A DNA stretch of 62,500 nucleotides from Seminavis robusta. Its lineage: Eukaryota > Bacillariophyta > Bacillariophyceae > Naviculales > Naviculaceae. A program made the translations under genes and the position numbers. Positions within the stretch are counted from its first letter, which is position 1. Every line of letters starts with the position of its first letter. Location: NCBI GenBank assembly GCA_903772945.1, contig CAICTM010000402.1, forward strand, positions 1-62,500, given 5' to 3'. The notes beneath the pieces are model-generated. The model made no database searches and was not told the origin of the DNA. It saw only the letters and a program-made list of their open reading frames with translations. This document shows, piece by piece, positions 60,124-62,500 of this stretch.

Positions 60124-60855
60124 CTAGGAGGCTCCAAATCCAGGTCGTTGCATCCAATATTCGGGTCCATAACACAAAAAGATCTCCTCGTCCTTGGAAA
60201 TGTCCCGTGTGGACACCAAGACCATGTGACAGTCCAAGATCGATTGTTCCATGGCATTGGCTCGATCTGGAGACTCGTTCAAGTACTGCGTGACAATCTC
60301 CTTGACCGTCATGGGGATATGAAATGTCCCATCGTTGCAAAGATGACCCAAATAGGCCGAGTCGCCATCCAACGACGGCAATCCCACCAAACCCATCATC
60401 TCGTCGTCGTTACCATTATTATTCATCGAAAGCAAATAGTCGGGATCCCAATCACCATCTTGCTCCTCTTGTTTCGTGTGATCCCCCCAGTATACTTGTG
60501 GTTCTTCATCATCATCATCATCAAAGTCCACAATTCCGTCTCCTGGATAACACGTCAACAGAGTACCGGCGGGACAGTTGCAACTTGCAAACAGGCCTCG
60601 GCCCGCAATGGGAGACACGCCCACATGTGTTCGATGCAACGAAATGGACGACAGGCGGGAATTCAGGACTTGAAACGGACTGCCGGCCTTGTCTTCCAAA
60701 GCTTGTTGGAGCTTGTCCGTGAGTGATTCAATGGTATCATCCGAGGAGGAGGAGTATCTTGTGGTTCTTGTCGGTACCGGTACAGTTACACCCTGCCGTG
60801 ACGAAGCTGCGAAAGCCACAGTTGTAGCAGTCAAGAAAGAGAACGCAAACATCAC
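60124..60855 (-). CDS. SET-domain protein, probably plastid- or ER-targeted
   Basis: 243 residues. The N-terminus MMFAFSFLTATTVAFAASSR is a signal peptide with a VA-FAAS site that resembles the ASAFAP motif of diatom plastid import. SET elements: THVGVSPIAGRGLFAS (SET-N), LLTCYPGD, SAYLGHLCNDGTF at the NHxC position (GHLCND replaces NHSC), then STRDISKDEEIFLCYG (GEEL..DYG equivalent) and a final YW. No post-SET Cys cluster. An acidic insertion (DFDDDDDEEPQ) splits the domain. If active it would methylate lysine on a plastid or secretory protein; the changed motif leaves activity doubtful. Start chosen for the presequence. Confidence 0.7.
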   Translation of the reverse strand: MMFAFSFLTATTVAFAASSRQGVTVPVPTRTTRYSSSSDDTIESLTDKLQQALEDKAGSPFQVLNSRLSSISLHRTHVGVSPIAGRGLFASCNCPAGTLLTCYPGDGIVDFDDDDDEEPQVYWGDHTKQEEQDGDWDPDYLLSMNNNGNDDEMMGLVGLPSLDGDSAYLGHLCNDGTFHIPMTVKEIVTQYLNESPDRANAMEQSILDCHMVLVSTRDISKDEEIFLCYGPEYWMQRPGFGAS

Positions 60856-61155
60856 AATTATTCATATGGTTGCTAGCTACAGTAGTACGCTGTATGCTTT
60901 GGAGCTGTTCGTGGCACGTTGGAGGTGTGTGGTGGTTTGTGCGGGTGCCGTTGCAGCCCAAAAATTTGAGAATCCGATGATAAAGAAAGGATCTCTCGCA
61001 CGAACGAAGAACACGAAGGATCCAGTTATGTTTGTACGATGCGACGACGACAGGCAATACAATACAAGGCGAAACTCGTACTACTCTATCTTTCATAGCT
61101 ACGGTATGCTTTCTACAGTTTGTTCATCCTCGCTGTTGTCCTCCTTGCTTCCGTG
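60856..61155. other. Intergenic, no gene seen
   Basis: 300 bp between two minus-strand genes; presumably the promoter of the SET gene. Nothing recognisable. Confidence 0.5.
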
Positions 61156-62145
61156 TTATTGCCAAGCATCGCTGTCATCATCACTGTCAAGGATCACACT
61201 TCCTTCCGAACCAAGTTGGTTCAGACCACTGTGGAAAAAGCCTTGAAGGCTTGCCTCAGCCTGCTCCAGTTTCGCTTGTGCCTTGATCACCATTCGGTTG
61301 GCCCACTGCTTTCGTAGTTCCTGGTTCTCTTGCATCAAAGGCATTTGTTCACGATCCCACTGCGTCAAACCCTGATAATCATCCAATTTCTTGCATGCAT
61401 TGAAGATTCCCGCCAAGGCACCCAAGTGCCATGGTTTCTGAGACAGAACAATTTCGTAGAGATCCTTGCTCTCTTGAAAGCGTCCTTGCATAAAGCACAA
61501 GGATCCCAGCAAGTGAATCGGTGCAACAAAGCTGAGATCGTCATGACCTTTAATCAACGACACTAACAACAGTTCGGCTTGACGGAGGGCCCCTTGTAGC
61601 ATGAGCATCTCAATCATCTGGAGGGCCCGAGCAGTATCGGGACCCCGTTCTTGGACCCACAGATTGGACAATTCGGTTGCCGCCGCATCACCCTGGCCTA
61701 GTTCTTGGAGCAAGGCAATCTCCTTCTCGAGTCGCGCTCGCTTCATGGCGGTCAACGGTCGTGGAGCAGCGCTGTTTTGCTTTTCTTGCAGTTCTTGGAC
61801 GAACCCCGAGATTGCGGACGAACGTCCTCCGCCCAGTGGTATCGGTCCATCTACAATGAATTGAATCTCACCTACCGCCTGATGCTGTTGGTCCGATCTT
61901 GATGACGAAGATGCAACATCTTCCGGATTCTTCTGCTGATCGTTGTTTTCATTGTCATCATCTTCCTCCAGGATGAGAATAATTTGATTGTACAAGCGGC
62001 TGCTGCTGCCGCTCAAAGTACGGGTGCGAAGTATGCCGTTGCTAGCAATGATACCCTTGTTTGTGTGGCCGCGTGGAACAAAGGCTTGTGCTCGCCACAA
62101 GAACGAGCCAACAAGCATCGCTTCCGCAAGGAATGAAAGTCTCAT
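61156..62145 (-). CDS. Plastid-targeted TPR-like protein
   Basis: 329 residues. MRLSFLAEAMLVGSFLWRAQ followed by AFVPRGHTNKG is a signal peptide with a Phe directly after the predicted cut (A21/F22) and a basic, Ser-rich transit region: the diatom bipartite plastid presequence. An acidic linker (EEDDDNENND) and helical repeats from about 135 follow: AMKRARLEKEIALLQELGQG, ALQMIEMLMLQGALRQAELL, HLLGSLCFMQGRFQESKDLY, ALAGIFNACKKLDDYQGL, resembling TPR motifs. The C-terminus is acidic (LDSDDDSDAWQ). Likely a scaffold or assembly factor in the plastid; partner unknown. Same strand as the SET gene, 300 bp upstream. Confidence 0.75.
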   Translation of the reverse strand: MRLSFLAEAMLVGSFLWRAQAFVPRGHTNKGIIASNGILRTRTLSGSSSRLYNQIILILEEDDDNENNDQQKNPEDVASSSSRSDQQHQAVGEIQFIVDGPIPLGGGRSSAISGFVQELQEKQNSAAPRPLTAMKRARLEKEIALLQELGQGDAAATELSNLWVQERGPDTARALQMIEMLMLQGALRQAELLLVSLIKGHDDLSFVAPIHLLGSLCFMQGRFQESKDLYEIVLSQKPWHLGALAGIFNACKKLDDYQGLTQWDREQMPLMQENQELRKQWANRMVIKAQAKLEQAEASLQGFFHSGLNQLGSEGSVILDSDDDSDAWQ

Positions 62146-62500
62146 GGTGTCACCGTGTGTGTGCTAGCTAGTACCGGTAGCTAGCTTTCAACTTTTGGTC
62201 TTTCGATCTGAAAACTATGAGCTCGCATTTTGTGGACGACCGATTGCGTGCTGGTGCCACTCCAACCAAGATTTGGAGGCCATCGAATTCTGAATGTTTC
62301 TTTCACTCGAGTGACGTCAATCCGAACGAAAGCCGAAGTGCAGTTGATACCGTATCAGTCCAGCAGAGCTGTGTGAAGATACTGTTGCCTTAGAGAGAGT
62401 TTATCAATAACGGTCAAGGTAGAGCACGCATGGATCAGCTCTTTCTTCTATTGCTGCGGTCTGCATAACCATTCTTACCTCAGGCAGCACAGCGGGTTGT
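62146..62500. other. Intergenic at the right edge
   Basis: Presumed promoter of the TPR gene, with CTAGCTAG and TACCGGTA near 62165-62180. A CRE-like TGACGTCA-type word (GAGTGACGTCAATC) lies near 62311. No gene. Confidence 0.5.

Overview
The window looks like a nuclear segment from a diatom, probably a pennate such as Seminavis robusta; the species is inferred, not shown. Support: the genes have few, short GT-AG introns (about 80-122 nt). Two proteins begin with a signal peptide followed by an A/F-type cleavage site (AQA-FVPR, VA-FAAS), as in plastid targeting of secondary red-plastid algae. Two genes also resemble a small VSF/charged protein type that I recall from diatom genomes. Intergenic DNA is littered with CTAGCTAG runs and the palindrome TACCGGTA.

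The central feature is a cluster of uncharacterised genes that share one globular N-terminal domain (about 250 residues) joined to fast-evolving tails. Gene A is 7562-12244 (-), B 17019-20342 (+), C 23085-26297 (+), D 28081-30057 (+), and E lies apart at 55064-59746 (-). F (21382-22161, +) has only the coiled-coil type of tail. The domain core reads LAxxFGNMVxxD..GRVQLTxSQ, then W-x-x-P, then LLAALLxxRLLPF and a final IYxMQY / AMLVL segment. Tails are S/T/N-rich repeats with basic ends (A, B), a long coiled coil (C), N/Q/D-rich (D) or E/A-rich repeats followed by an S/T/N-rich stretch (E). I recognise no known domain in the core. Five of the six genes carry an E2F-like site (TTSGCGCC) 170-305 bp upstream, and in three of them a CAATGACA box lies nearby. 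An adjacent divergent promoter of a BARD1-like RING gene has similar sites. I infer a cell-cycle-linked nuclear protein family that has expanded locally.

Other genes, left to right: an edge-truncated charged protein with an in-frame TAG; an alpha/beta hydrolase and a SET-domain protein, each with one apparent single-base frameshift; a spliced PhyH-like 2-oxoglutarate oxygenase; a multi-pass membrane protein; a Cys-rich, probably GPI-anchored surface protein; the RING gene; an MBD4-like DNA glycosylase with a long acidic tail; a divergent pair of a type II glycosyltransferase (GT8-like) and a FkbM-like methyltransferase; a serine beta-lactamase-family hydrolase; two VSF-family genes; a two-exon gene with a truncated upstream duplicate; and, near the right edge, a probably plastid-targeted SET protein and TPR protein.

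Large stretches (875-2353, 3583-5546, 15013-17018, 41130-46651, 49917-51613, 52106-55063) hold no gene I can support. They contain simple repeats, a foldback element, an AGTCGC array, an AT-rich island and local duplications. Several genes are broken by single-base events, and gene A has three one-base losses that together restore frame. That pattern suggests consensus errors at least as much as real decay.
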